From assembly GCF_013778305.1 (NCBI RefSeq), contig NZ_JACEIC010000002.1, forward strand, positions 2,815,669 through 2,879,668: a stretch of DNA of 64,000 nucleotides, in the 5' to 3' direction. Positions 34,400 through 42,722 of this stretch are shown here, in pieces. How positions within the stretch are numbered: the stretch's first letter is position 1; each line of letters opens with the position of its first letter. The notes beneath the pieces are model-generated. The model saw only the letters and a list, made by a program, of their open reading frames with translations, was not told the origin of the DNA and did not search any database. The stretch is from Nocardioides agri. GTDB lineage: Bacteria; Actinomycetota; Actinomycetes; Propionibacteriales; Nocardioidaceae. A program made the translations under genes and the position numbers.

Positions 34400-35575
34400 T
34401 CAGCCCGCGGACGGCTCCACGCGGCCGACGACCTCACCGAGCGCCAGCCGGCCGCCGGAGGCCGAGGGGGCGGTGTAGCGCAGGGTGACGGTGTCGCCGT
34501 CGGCGAGGAAGGCGGACTCGTCGCCCCAGCCGATCTCCAGCAGCGAACCGCGGGAGTCGGGGTCGGGGCCGCTGATGGTGCCGGAGCCGTAGAGGTCGCC
34601 GGTGCGGAGGGAGGCGCCGTTGACGGTCATGTGGGCCAGCATCTGGGCTGGCGACCAGTACATCGTGCGGTACGGCGGTCGGCTGATGATCGACCCGTTC
34701 ACCACGACCTCGACGGAGATGTCGAGGCCCTGGGTGTCGCCAGGACCCAGGTAGGGCAGGGGCTCCGGGTCCTGGTCGGGCAGCGGGACCCAGGCGGCCG
34801 ACAGCGCCTCGAGCGGCGTCACCCAGTGCGAGATCGAGGTGGCGAAGGACTTGCCGAGGAAGGGGCCGAGGGGCACGTACTCCCAGGCCTGGATGTCGCG
34901 TGCGGACCAGTCGTTGAGCCCGACGACACCGAAGACGTGGTCGGCGAAGGCGGCGTACGAGACCGGGGATCCGAGCGTCGAGCCGACGCCGACGACGAAG
35001 CCCAGCTCCGCCTCGATGTCGAGGCGCGCGGACGGGCCGACGGTGGGACCCGACGTGCCACGTCGTTGGCCGGACGGCCGCACGATCGGCGTGCCCGACG
35101 CGACGACGGTGCCCGCGCGGCCGTGGTAGCCGACCGGGAGGTGCTTCCAGTTCGGGAGCAGGGGCTCCTGGTCCGGGCGGAAGATCCGCCCGACGTTGGA
35201 GGCGTGGTCGACCGAGGCGTAGAAGTCCACGTAGTCGGCGACCTCGACGGGCAGGTGCAGCGTGACGTCGGCCAGCGGGACCAGCGACGGCTCGACCAGG
35301 TCGCGTTCGGTCTCGTCACTGAGCAGCCCCGTCACCCAGCGGCGCACGGACTCGCGCACGAGCCTGCCCTCGGCCATCAGCGGGTTGAGGCTCCGCTCCT
35401 GGAAGACGTGGTGCACGTCGAGCATCTCGGCCGCGGCGACCGGTGCGAGGTCGACCACGAAGTCGCCGACACGGACGCCGACCCGCGGCTCCTCGCCCGG
35501 CCGCGAGAAGACCCCGTAGGGCAGGTTGTCGATGTCGTAGAGCGAGCCGGCGGCGCCGGGTACCCAGCAGGTCAT
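34400..35575 (-). CDS. fahA: Fumarylacetoacetase
   Basis: A 391-residue enzyme of the full-length FAH type. It has the N-terminal domain with LPYGVFSRPGEEPRVG, then ADYVDFYASVDHASNVGR, LPVGYHGRAGTVVASG, and the metal-binding DIEAELGFVVG and GLNDWSARDIQAWEY. It hydrolyses fumarylacetoacetate to fumarate and acetoacetate, the last step of tyrosine and phenylalanine breakdown. ATG 35575 overlaps the stop of the upstream gene (ATGA). It forms an operon with the 283-residue gene and is divergent from homogentisate dioxygenase, the enzyme two steps earlier. Confidence 0.92.
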   Translation of the reverse strand: MTCWVPGAAGSLYDIDNLPYGVFSRPGEEPRVGVRVGDFVVDLAPVAAAEMLDVHHVFQERSLNPLMAEGRLVRESVRRWVTGLLSDETERDLVEPSLVPLADVTLHLPVEVADYVDFYASVDHASNVGRIFRPDQEPLLPNWKHLPVGYHGRAGTVVASGTPIVRPSGQRRGTSGPTVGPSARLDIEAELGFVVGVGSTLGSPVSYAAFADHVFGVVGLNDWSARDIQAWEYVPLGPFLGKSFATSISHWVTPLEALSAAWVPLPDQDPEPLPYLGPGDTQGLDISVEVVVNGSIISRPPYRTMYWSPAQMLAHMTVNGASLRTGDLYGSGTISGPDPDSRGSLLEIGWGDESAFLADGDTVTLRYTAPSASGGRLALGEVVGRVEPSAG

Positions 35576-36423
35576 GCGTTCTCCAGCAGTCCGAGGGCGA
35601 GCAGGTCGTCGAGGGGCTCCGAGACCGAGCAGGAGCCGAACGACGTGAACCAGCGTCGCGCGCCGGCCAGGTCGAGCTCGGCGGCGGTCTCGACGACGGC
35701 CGCCGGCGAGCGCTCCTCCAGGACGCCGACCACCTCGTCGAGCGGGGTGCCGTCGAAGGCGAGCCGGGTCGCGGCCAGCACGTTGAGGAACCCGTGGTGC
35801 TCGAACCCGTCGGTCCCGGTGTGCCGGATCGCGTTGTGCAGTCCGGCGGTGCACTTGAAGGGCGTCTCGCGGTCGAGCGCGGCGTCGATCCACCTGGCCA
35901 GCGCGTGCGCGGCCGGGAAGGCGCCTGCCTCCAGGCCGCCGGTGCGGAACTTCAGGCGGAACTCCCGGGCGGCCACCTCGTCGGCAGCCGCGAGCCAGGC
36001 GCCGGTCGAGCCGACGTGCGGCAGCTCGACGTACACCGGCACCTCCTCGTCCAGCAGGCCGTCGCTGCGGGCGGCGTCGACGGCGGCGCCCACCCGCCGC
36101 GCGGCGCCGACCGGGTCCTCGGGGTCGCGCAGCGCGATCTCCACGCCGGCCACGGCGACGTGCAGCTTGCGCGCCAGCCCGGCGGTCCCGGCGACCTGTC
36201 CGGCACCGCCGGTGACGACGACCGACAGCACGAGCGGGGTCGCCTTGAGCGCCGGCAGGTCGGTGTCGCGCACCACGAAGCTGCCGACCAGGTCGGCGTA
36301 GGGCGTGTCCCGGTGGGCCCGGTGCGCGGCCGCCGCCTCGCCCAGCGGCAGGTCGCCGGGCGGGAAGATCGCGGCATCGTCGACGAGTCCCCGCCAGGCG
36401 GCGGGCAGCGGTTCCGTTGACAC
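35572..36423 (-). CDS. Conserved protein of the homogentisate operon, function unknown
   Basis: A 283-residue soluble protein beginning VSTEPLPAAWRGLVDDAAIFPPG. It has alternating strands and helices, with VYVELPH, FRLKFRTGGLEAGAFP, TPFKCTAGLHNAIRH and HHGFLNVLAA. The spacing suggests a TIM-barrel-like fold. I do not recognise a named family. It is coupled to fumarylacetoacetase by a 4-base overlap and transcribed away from homogentisate dioxygenase, so it probably acts in the same pathway; the isomerase step between the two enzymes has no other candidate here. GTG 36423 lies 7 bases after TAGAGT, a leaderless-type start. Confidence 0.7.
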   Translation of the reverse strand: MSTEPLPAAWRGLVDDAAIFPPGDLPLGEAAAAHRAHRDTPYADLVGSFVVRDTDLPALKATPLVLSVVVTGGAGQVAGTAGLARKLHVAVAGVEIALRDPEDPVGAARRVGAAVDAARSDGLLDEEVPVYVELPHVGSTGAWLAAADEVAAREFRLKFRTGGLEAGAFPAAHALARWIDAALDRETPFKCTAGLHNAIRHTGTDGFEHHGFLNVLAATRLAFDGTPLDEVVGVLEERSPAAVVETAAELDLAGARRWFTSFGSCSVSEPLDDLLALGLLENA

Positions 36424-36447
36424 GCTCGCTACTCTAACCAGAGGCCA

Positions 36448-36474
36448 GATAACGGACGAGTGCGTTCGATTATC
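36448..36474. promoter_or_regulatory. Operator-like palindrome between the homogentisate genes
   Basis: GATAA at 36448-36452 and TTATC at 36470-36474 frame a 27-base imperfect palindrome with inner CGGACG and CGTTCG. It also contains ATAACGGACGA and TTATCGGACGA as near direct repeats. It lies in the 69-base gap between divergent catabolic operons, 19 bases before the dioxygenase ATG, where a repressor would block both. Confidence 0.5.
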
Positions 36475-36492
36475 GGACGACGTGGAGGGACG

Positions 36493-37695
36493 ATGGCGCA
36501 CTACCGACGGCTCGGCGAGGTGCCGCCCAAGCGGCACACCCAGCACCGCGACCCCGACGGGCGGCTCTACTTCGAGGAGCTGATGGGGGAGGAGGGCTTC
36601 TCCTCCGACTCCTCGCTGCTCTACCACCGCGGCGTCCCGTCGGCGATCGTCGGCAGCGAGGTCTGGGAGCTCCCCGACCAGAGCCGGACGCCCAACCACC
36701 CGCTCAAGCCGCGCCACCTCAAGCTCCACGACCTCCCGACCGGGACCGACGCCGTGACCGACCGCCGCCTGGTCCTCGGCAACAACGACGTGCGGATCTC
36801 GTACGTCGTGACGGGCACCGAGGCGTCGCCGTACTACCGCAACGCGATCGGCGACGAGTGTGTCTACGTCGAGTCCGGCACCGGCGTGGTCGAGACCGTC
36901 TTCGGGGTGATCGGCTACCGCGCCGGCGACTACGTGATCGTGCCGCGCGCGACGACGCACCGCTGGGTGCCGGCCGAGCCCAGCCAGCTCTACGCGATCG
37001 AGGCCAACAGCCACATCGCCCCGCCCAAGCGCTACCTCTCCCGCTACGGCCAGCTGCTCGAGCACGCGCCCTACTGCGAGCGCGACCTGTACGGCCCCGA
37101 GCAGACCTTCACGCAGGAGGGCGAGGACGTCGAGGTGCTGGTCAAGCACCGCACGAGCGCCGGCATCGTCGGCACCCGGCTCACCTACGCGACCCATCCC
37201 TTCGACGTGGTCGGCTGGGACGGCTGCCTCTATCCCTACACGTTCAACATCGAGGACTACATGCCGATCACCGGCAAGGTGCACCAGCCGCCGCCGGTGC
37301 ACCAGGTCTTCGAGGGCCACAACTTCGTGGTCTGCAACTTCCTGCCGCGCAAGGTCGACTACCACCCGCTGTCGATCCCGGTGCCCTACTACCACTCCAA
37401 CGTCGACTCGGACGAGGTCATGTTCTACGTCGGCGGCGACTACGAGGCGCGCAAGGGCTCGGGCATCGGGCTCGGCTCGATCTCGCTGCACCCGGGCGGC
37501 TACGCGCACGGCCCGCAGCCGTCGGCCGTCGAGGCGTCGCTGGGCGTCGAGTACTTCGAGGAGTCGGCGGTCATGGTCGACACCTTCGCCCCGCTCGACC
37601 TGGGCGAGGGCGGCCTCGCGGTCGAGGACCCGGCCTACGCGTGGACGTGGGCCGGCCGCGGCCCCGACGACCCCGCGGTGTTCTCCAACTCCTGA
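36493..37695 (+). CDS. hmgA: Homogentisate 1,2-dioxygenase
   Basis: A 400-residue non-haem iron dioxygenase. The iron site is visible in YYHSNVDSDEVMFYV (His and Glu) and HPGGYAHGPQP (His). The N-terminal jelly-roll has GDECVYVESGTGVVET and PRATTHRW. It opens the ring of homogentisate to maleylacetoacetate in tyrosine catabolism. ATG 36493 has GGAGGGA just upstream. It is divergent from the fumarylacetoacetase operon and followed at once by a DUF1905 gene. Confidence 0.92.
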   Translation: MAHYRRLGEVPPKRHTQHRDPDGRLYFEELMGEEGFSSDSSLLYHRGVPSAIVGSEVWELPDQSRTPNHPLKPRHLKLHDLPTGTDAVTDRRLVLGNNDVRISYVVTGTEASPYYRNAIGDECVYVESGTGVVETVFGVIGYRAGDYVIVPRATTHRWVPAEPSQLYAIEANSHIAPPKRYLSRYGQLLEHAPYCERDLYGPEQTFTQEGEDVEVLVKHRTSAGIVGTRLTYATHPFDVVGWDGCLYPYTFNIEDYMPITGKVHQPPPVHQVFEGHNFVVCNFLPRKVDYHPLSIPVPYYHSNVDSDEVMFYVGGDYEARKGSGIGLGSISLHPGGYAHGPQPSAVEASLGVEYFEESAVMVDTFAPLDLGEGGLAVEDPAYAWTWAGRGPDDPAVFSNS

Positions 37696-37697
37696 CC

Positions 37698-38000
37698 ATG
37701 TGGTCCTGCGAGTTCGACGCGGTGCTCTGGGAGTGGGACGCCGCGCCCGCGGGCTCGTCGTGGGTGTTCCTGACCGTGCCCGAGGACGAGACCGAGGAGA
37801 TCCGGCTGCGCGCCGGCCCGCCACGCGGCTTCGGCTCGGTCCGCGTCGAGGTGAGCATCGGCGGCTCGACCTGGCGCACGTCGGTCTTCCCCGACAAGAC
37901 CCGCGGCTTCGTGCTGCCCCTCAAGAAGGCCGTACGCCGCGCCGAGTCCCTCGACCTCGGGGACTCGGCGCGGGTCAGGCTGACGGTGCTGGACGGCTGA
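37698..38000 (+). CDS. DUF1905-domain protein
   Basis: A 100-residue beta-rich protein with WEWDAAPAGSSWVFLTVPED and GFGSVRVEVSIGGSTWRTSVFP, the DUF1905 pattern, ending in ESLDLGDSARVRLTV. The function is unknown; related domains occur with YdeI-like proteins. It starts 2 bases after the hmgA stop and so is probably cotranscribed, though a shared role is not evident. Confidence 0.8.
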   Translation: MWSCEFDAVLWEWDAAPAGSSWVFLTVPEDETEEIRLRAGPPRGFGSVRVEVSIGGSTWRTSVFPDKTRGFVLPLKKAVRRAESLDLGDSARVRLTVLDG

Positions 38001-38009
38001 GGCGGTCGG

Positions 38010-38762
38010 TCAGGCCGCGACCGGCTGCGCCGTGAGCACCTTGTAGGTGTACGCCGTCCCGATGATCACCAGTGGGATCGTGACCAGCAGGCCCACGCCG
38101 CAGGCGATCGCGCCGGCGATCGCCACCAGGCCGCCGACGACGTACCAGACGACCGTGTTGCCGAGGTGCTTCGTCGTCAGGTCGAAGCTGGCCCTGATCG
38201 CGTCGATCGGGGGCAGGTTCTGGTCGATGACGAAGAGGAGCGTGTACGACGTCAGGAAGGCGATCACGACCCCCGGCAGGATGAACAGCACGTAGCCGAT
38301 GCCGGTCGCGAGGCCGACGACCAGGCTCGCCACGATGATCCCCCCGATCTGGTCGGTCTTGAAGATCTCGGCGGTCTGGAACGGCCGGCCGTCGGTGATG
38401 CCGAGGGCGCCCCGCAGGATGCCCGCTCCCACGACGAGCATGACGAAGTACTGGAACGCCGCCGCGATGCCACCGACGATCATCCGCCACAGGGTTCCGG
38501 AGCCCTCGTCGCAGTCGAATCCCTCGCTCGTCACGGTGCACGTCGGGTCCGTCGTCATCAGCGCCTGGAAGGCCCAGGCGATGAACCCGGTGACGAGCGC
38601 GACGACGAACAGCACGACGACGGCGAGCAGGATCTGGCTGGCGTTCTCCTGGAACTTCTTCCAGCCGTAGGACAGCGCCTCGCCGAGGCTCCAGGCCTGA
38701 CCGCCGGCCGGCGGGTACATGGAGGGCTCGGGCGGTGGCGGCGGGGGCAGGTTCTCGGACAT
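38010..38762 (-). CDS. Integral membrane protein with Pro-rich N-terminus
   Basis: A 250-residue protein with a proline-rich cytoplasmic N-terminus (ENLPPPPPPEPSMYPP) followed by about six membrane segments. The start of the membrane domain, SLGEALSYGWKKFQENASQ, is typical of actinobacterial proteins related to DUF975/DUF4013-type or GlpQ-membrane domains. No catalytic motif is seen. The function is unknown. Confidence 0.7.
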   Translation of the reverse strand: MSENLPPPPPPEPSMYPPAGGQAWSLGEALSYGWKKFQENASQILLAVVVLFVVALVTGFIAWAFQALMTTDPTCTVTSEGFDCDEGSGTLWRMIVGGIAAAFQYFVMLVVGAGILRGALGITDGRPFQTAEIFKTDQIGGIIVASLVVGLATGIGYVLFILPGVVIAFLTSYTLLFVIDQNLPPIDAIRASFDLTTKHLGNTVVWYVVGGLVAIAGAIACGVGLLVTIPLVIIGTAYTYKVLTAQPVAA

Positions 38763-38918
38763 GCGTCGCTCCTCGGGTGGGAGTCACTCGGGCTGCGTGC
38801 AACCTAGCGGCGCTGCCACTGGGGAGGACAGGGTGCGGACGGGCTATTGCGACCGGCGAGTCCGCCGGGCGGTGCTGGGGTACTCCTGCGGTGTGGAAGC
38901 ACGGGGCAGGATGGACAC

Positions 38919-41282
38919 GTGAGCCGGAGAGCACCCCAGCACGACGTCGACGAGCACCGCCTCGAGGTCGAGGAGCCGCCGGAGGCCGTCGCCGGCCCGA
39001 AGGCGGTGGCGGTCGCGCTGAAGATGGCGGTCGAGCAGATGGGACTGCGGCGTACGTCGCAGACGCTGCGGCGCCTCAACCAGGTCGACGGCTTCGACTG
39101 CCAGGGCTGCGCCTGGCCCGACCCCGCCCCCGGCCACCGGCACGCCGCCGAGTTCTGCGAGAACGGCGCCAAGGCGGTCACCGAGGAGGCGACCCTGCGC
39201 CGCGTCGACCGCGACTTCTTCGCCGCCCATCCGCTGGACGACCTGAGGGACCGCACCGACTACTGGCTGGGCCAGCAGGGACGGATCACCGAGCCGGTGC
39301 GGCTGCGGCCGGACGGCACGCACTACGAGCCGGTGTCCTGGGACGAGGCGTTCGCGACGATCGCCGGTCACCTGCGGGGTCTCGACTCCCCGGACCAGGC
39401 CGTCTTCTACACCTCCGGCAAGACCTCTAACGAGGCGGCGTTCGCCTACCAGCTCTTCGTGCGCGCGTTCGGCACCAACAACCTGCCCGACTGCTCGAAC
39501 ATGTGCCACGAGTCGACCTCCGTCGCGCTCGCCGAGGTCATCGGCATCGGCAAGGGGTCGGTGTCGCTGCAGGACATCCATGACGCCGAGCTGATCGTGA
39601 TCGCCGGCCAGAACCCCGGCACCAACCACCCGCGGATGCTGACCGCCCTCGAGATCGCGAAGCGCAACGGCGCCAGGATCCTGGCGATCAACCCGCTCCG
39701 CGAGGCCGGGCTGGTCCGGTTCAAGAACCCCCAGAAGGCGCGCGGCATCGCCGGCCGCGGCACCGAGCTCGCCGACCTGCACCTGCCGGTCCGGATCAAC
39801 GGCGACCTCGCGCTGTTCCAGGCGATCGGCTCGCTCCTCCTGGAGTGGGGCTGCGTCGACCGCGACTTCGTCGAGCGGCACACGGTCGGGTTCGAGGACT
39901 GGGCGGCGCACCTCCGGACGCTCGACTGGGACGTCGTACGCCGGGCCACCGGGCTCGACCGAGCGCAGATCGAGGAGGCGGCGCGGATGTTCCGCGACTC
40001 CTCGGCGACCGTCACCTGCTGGGCGATGGGCATCACCCAGCACCGCAACGCCGTCGCGACGGTGAAGGAGATCGCCAACGTCGCGTTCCTCCAGGGCAAC
40101 ATCGGCAAGCCCGGCGCCGGTCTCTGCCCGGTGCGCGGCCACTCCAACGTCCAGGGCGACCGCACGATGGGCATCTGGGAGCGACCGCCCGGGCACTTCC
40201 TGGACGGGCTGCGCGACGAGTTCGGGTTCGAGCCGCCGCGCGAACCCGGGCTCGACACGGTCGCGGCGATCGAGGCGCTGCGCGACGGCGAGGCCAAGGT
40301 GTTCTTCGGCATGGGCGGCAACTTCGTGTCGGCCGCACCCGACACCGAGGTCACCGAGGAAGCGATGCGCACCGCCGACCTGACCGTGCACGTCTCCACC
40401 AAGCTCAACCGCTCGCACGTCGTGCACGGGCGGGAGGCCCTGATCCTCCCGACGATGGGGCGCAGCGAGCGCGACCTCACCGGCGGCCGGTTGCAGCGGG
40501 TGACCGTCGAGGACTCGATGTCGGCGGTGCACGCCTCGCACGGGCCGCTGTCGCCGGCCTCGCCGCACCTGCGGTCCGAGGTCGACATCGTCTGCTCGCT
40601 GGCCGAGGCGACGCTGGGGGACCGGCACGACCTGCCGTGGGCCGCGTTCCGCAGCGACTACACCGAGATCCGACGCCGGATCGCGCGCGTCGTGCCCGGC
40701 TGCGCGGCCTACGACGAGAAGGTCGACCGCCCGGGCGGGTTCGTGCTGCCGCACCCGCCGCGCGACAGCCGCACCTTCCCGACCGAGCGGGACCGCGCGA
40801 TCTTCACGGTGAGCCCGACCGAGGTGCTGCAGGTCCCCGAGGGCCGGCTGCTGCTGCAGACGATCCGCTCGCACGACCAGTTCAACACCACGATCTACGG
40901 CCTCGACGACCGCTACCGCGGCATCCGCAACGGCCGCCGCGTGGTGTTCGTGCACCCCGACGACATCGAGGCGTTCGGGCTGCGCGACGGGCAGCGCGTC
41001 GACCTGGTCAGCGAGTGGGAGGACGGGTCCGAGCGCCGGGCGCCGTCGTTCCGGATCGTCGCCTACGACCAGCCGCGCGGGTGCGCGGCCGCCTACTACC
41101 CCGAGACGAACCCGCTGGTGCCCCTCGGATCCACCGCGATCGGCAGCAACTGCCCGACCTCGAAGTCGGTGATCGTGCGGCTCGCGCCTGACACGGGCGG
41201 CACCGACGCGCAGGTCAGCGACGCCGGCAGCGTCATCGCGGGCGACGCCAAGCGCACCGTCGAGCCGGACCAGCTCTCATGA
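38919..41282 (+). CDS. FdhF/YdeP-family molybdopterin oxidoreductase
   Basis: A 787-residue molybdopterin enzyme of the FdhF/YdeP branch. It has the N-terminal GFDCQGCAWPDP and CENGAKAVTEEAT segments, the fold motif YTSGKTSNEAAFAYQLF, NNLPDCSNMCHESTS, and a C-terminal cofactor domain with QFNTTIYGLDDRYRG and AAYYPETNPLVPL. No classical N-terminal CxxCxxxC 4Fe-4S site is present, as usual for this branch, whose substrate is not firmly known; E. coli YdeP is linked to acid resistance. GTG 38919 is the best-placed start. It is coupled to the pirin gene (ATGA overlap). Confidence 0.88.
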   Translation: MSRRAPQHDVDEHRLEVEEPPEAVAGPKAVAVALKMAVEQMGLRRTSQTLRRLNQVDGFDCQGCAWPDPAPGHRHAAEFCENGAKAVTEEATLRRVDRDFFAAHPLDDLRDRTDYWLGQQGRITEPVRLRPDGTHYEPVSWDEAFATIAGHLRGLDSPDQAVFYTSGKTSNEAAFAYQLFVRAFGTNNLPDCSNMCHESTSVALAEVIGIGKGSVSLQDIHDAELIVIAGQNPGTNHPRMLTALEIAKRNGARILAINPLREAGLVRFKNPQKARGIAGRGTELADLHLPVRINGDLALFQAIGSLLLEWGCVDRDFVERHTVGFEDWAAHLRTLDWDVVRRATGLDRAQIEEAARMFRDSSATVTCWAMGITQHRNAVATVKEIANVAFLQGNIGKPGAGLCPVRGHSNVQGDRTMGIWERPPGHFLDGLRDEFGFEPPREPGLDTVAAIEALRDGEAKVFFGMGGNFVSAAPDTEVTEEAMRTADLTVHVSTKLNRSHVVHGREALILPTMGRSERDLTGGRLQRVTVEDSMSAVHASHGPLSPASPHLRSEVDIVCSLAEATLGDRHDLPWAAFRSDYTEIRRRIARVVPGCAAYDEKVDRPGGFVLPHPPRDSRTFPTERDRAIFTVSPTEVLQVPEGRLLLQTIRSHDQFNTTIYGLDDRYRGIRNGRRVVFVHPDDIEAFGLRDGQRVDLVSEWEDGSERRAPSFRIVAYDQPRGCAAAYYPETNPLVPLGSTAIGSNCPTSKSVIVRLAPDTGGTDAQVSDAGSVIAGDAKRTVEPDQLS

Positions 41283-42250
41283 GCAACCCGGAGGAGAGGC
41301 CGGAGGAGGTCGTCTGCGAGAGCGCCGTCGCCGCCGGCATCGAGATCATGACGCCGCGCGACGTCCCGCTCGGCGGCCCGCGGGCCATGCGGGTACGCCG
41401 TACGCTCCCGCAGCGCCAGCGCTCGCTGATCGGGGCCTGGTGCTTCGTCGACCACTACGGTCCCGACGACGTCGCCGACACCGGCGGCATGGTGGTGCCG
41501 CCGCACCCGCACACGGGGCTGCAGACGGTGAGCTGGCTCTTCGCGGGCGAGGTCGAGCACCGCGACAGCGCCGGCCACCACGCGATGGTGCGCCCGGGCG
41601 AGGTGAACCTGATGACCGCCGGGCGCGGCATCAGCCACTCCGAGGTCTCCCCGGAGTCCACCACCACGCTGCACGGGGCCCAGCTGTGGGTGGCGCTGCC
41701 CGACTCCGCGCGGCACACCGATCCCGGCTTCGCCCACCACGCGCCCGCACCGGTCCACGGCGACGGCTACGAGGCCCGGGTCTTCCTCGGCTCGCTGCTC
41801 GGCGACACGTCCCCGGTCGAGACCTTCACGCCGCTGCTCGGCGCCGAGCTCCGCCTCGACGGGGCGGCGACGGTCGTGCTCGACGTGGACCCGGCGTACG
41901 AGCTCGGGGTGCTGGTCGACACCGGGGTCGTCGAGGTCGAGGGCGTCGAGGCCAAGGCGGGCGACCTCGCGTACGTGCCGCCCGGCCGCGACCTGCTCAC
42001 GCTGGCGGCGCACGACCACCCGGCGCGGCTGCTGCTGCTCGGCGGCCCGCCGTTCGGCGAGCCGATCGTCATGTGGTGGAACATCGTGGCGCGCACCCAC
42101 GAGGAGGTCGTGGCCTGGCGGGCGGAGTGGCAGGCGCAGATCACCCACGACGGCCTGGTCGACGGGTGGTTCGGCGTACCGGTCGGCGACGAGCGGCCGC
42201 CGATCCCGGCGCCGCCGCTCCCCAACGCGCGGCTCAGGGAGCGGCGGTAG
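41279..42250 (+). CDS. Pirin-family protein
   Basis: A 323-residue bicupin. The N-terminal metal site is visible as PPHPHTGLQT, then AGRGISHSEVSPE (His and Glu ligands), typical of pirins, which act as quercetin-dioxygenase-like enzymes or redox sensors. The C-terminal cupin is followed by MWWNIVARTHEEV. ATG 41279 overlaps the stop of the molybdoenzyme by 4 bases, so the two are translated together. A link between pirin and this enzyme class is not established. Confidence 0.88.
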   Translation: MSNPEERPEEVVCESAVAAGIEIMTPRDVPLGGPRAMRVRRTLPQRQRSLIGAWCFVDHYGPDDVADTGGMVVPPHPHTGLQTVSWLFAGEVEHRDSAGHHAMVRPGEVNLMTAGRGISHSEVSPESTTTLHGAQLWVALPDSARHTDPGFAHHAPAPVHGDGYEARVFLGSLLGDTSPVETFTPLLGAELRLDGAATVVLDVDPAYELGVLVDTGVVEVEGVEAKAGDLAYVPPGRDLLTLAAHDHPARLLLLGGPPFGEPIVMWWNIVARTHEEVVAWRAEWQAQITHDGLVDGWFGVPVGDERPPIPAPPLPNARLRERR

Positions 42251-42256
42251 TCCCGG

Positions 42257-42691
42257 TCAGCGGTGCAGGGTGCCCTGGATGGCGCCGGCGGGGTACGTCG
42301 GGTTGTGCACGTTGACGTAGTAGCGACGCGGGTGCGCGAGGATCCTCGCGATCGTCCGCTTCGGCACGCCGGTGGCGCACCTCGGGCCGCCGGTCACCGA
42401 CCCGTGCAGGTCGACGACGATGCCGCCGTCCGATGCCCGGTGGATGTGGGCGGCGTCCGGTGCCTCGATGTTGCGCCAGGTGATGGTGGCGCACACCGTC
42501 CTCCGCGCCTTGTTCAGCGTGAGCGTCGCGGTGCCCGAGCCGTCCACGTCGCCACTGGGACGCAGCGTGGTCGAGAGCCGTTGAGTCGCGCGCTCGGCCG
42601 GCGCGGCGCCGGCGGGGGCGACGAGGCCGGTGAGGCTGGCCGTGGCGAGGAGCGCGAGCCCCGCTGCGCAGGTCCTGGTCGTGGTGTCCAT
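42257..42691 (-). CDS. Secreted CHRD-domain protein
   Basis: A 144-residue exported protein with a signal peptide (about residues 1-29, cut near GAAPAE) and a CHRD domain. CHRD hallmarks are GSGTATLTLNKARRTVCATITWRN and AAHIHRASDGGIVVDLHG, ending VHNPTYPAGAIQGTL. CHRD domains occur in secreted bacterial proteins without a firm function. It is 31 bases downstream of the signal peptidase/LamG gene and could be part of that transcript. Confidence 0.85.
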   Translation of the reverse strand: MDTTTRTCAAGLALLATASLTGLVAPAGAAPAERATQRLSTTLRPSGDVDGSGTATLTLNKARRTVCATITWRNIEAPDAAHIHRASDGGIVVDLHGSVTGGPRCATGVPKRTIARILAHPRRYYVNVHNPTYPAGAIQGTLHR

Positions 42692-42722
42692 GAGGTGGAC
42701 ACGTGCCGGCCGGCCAGCGGGT

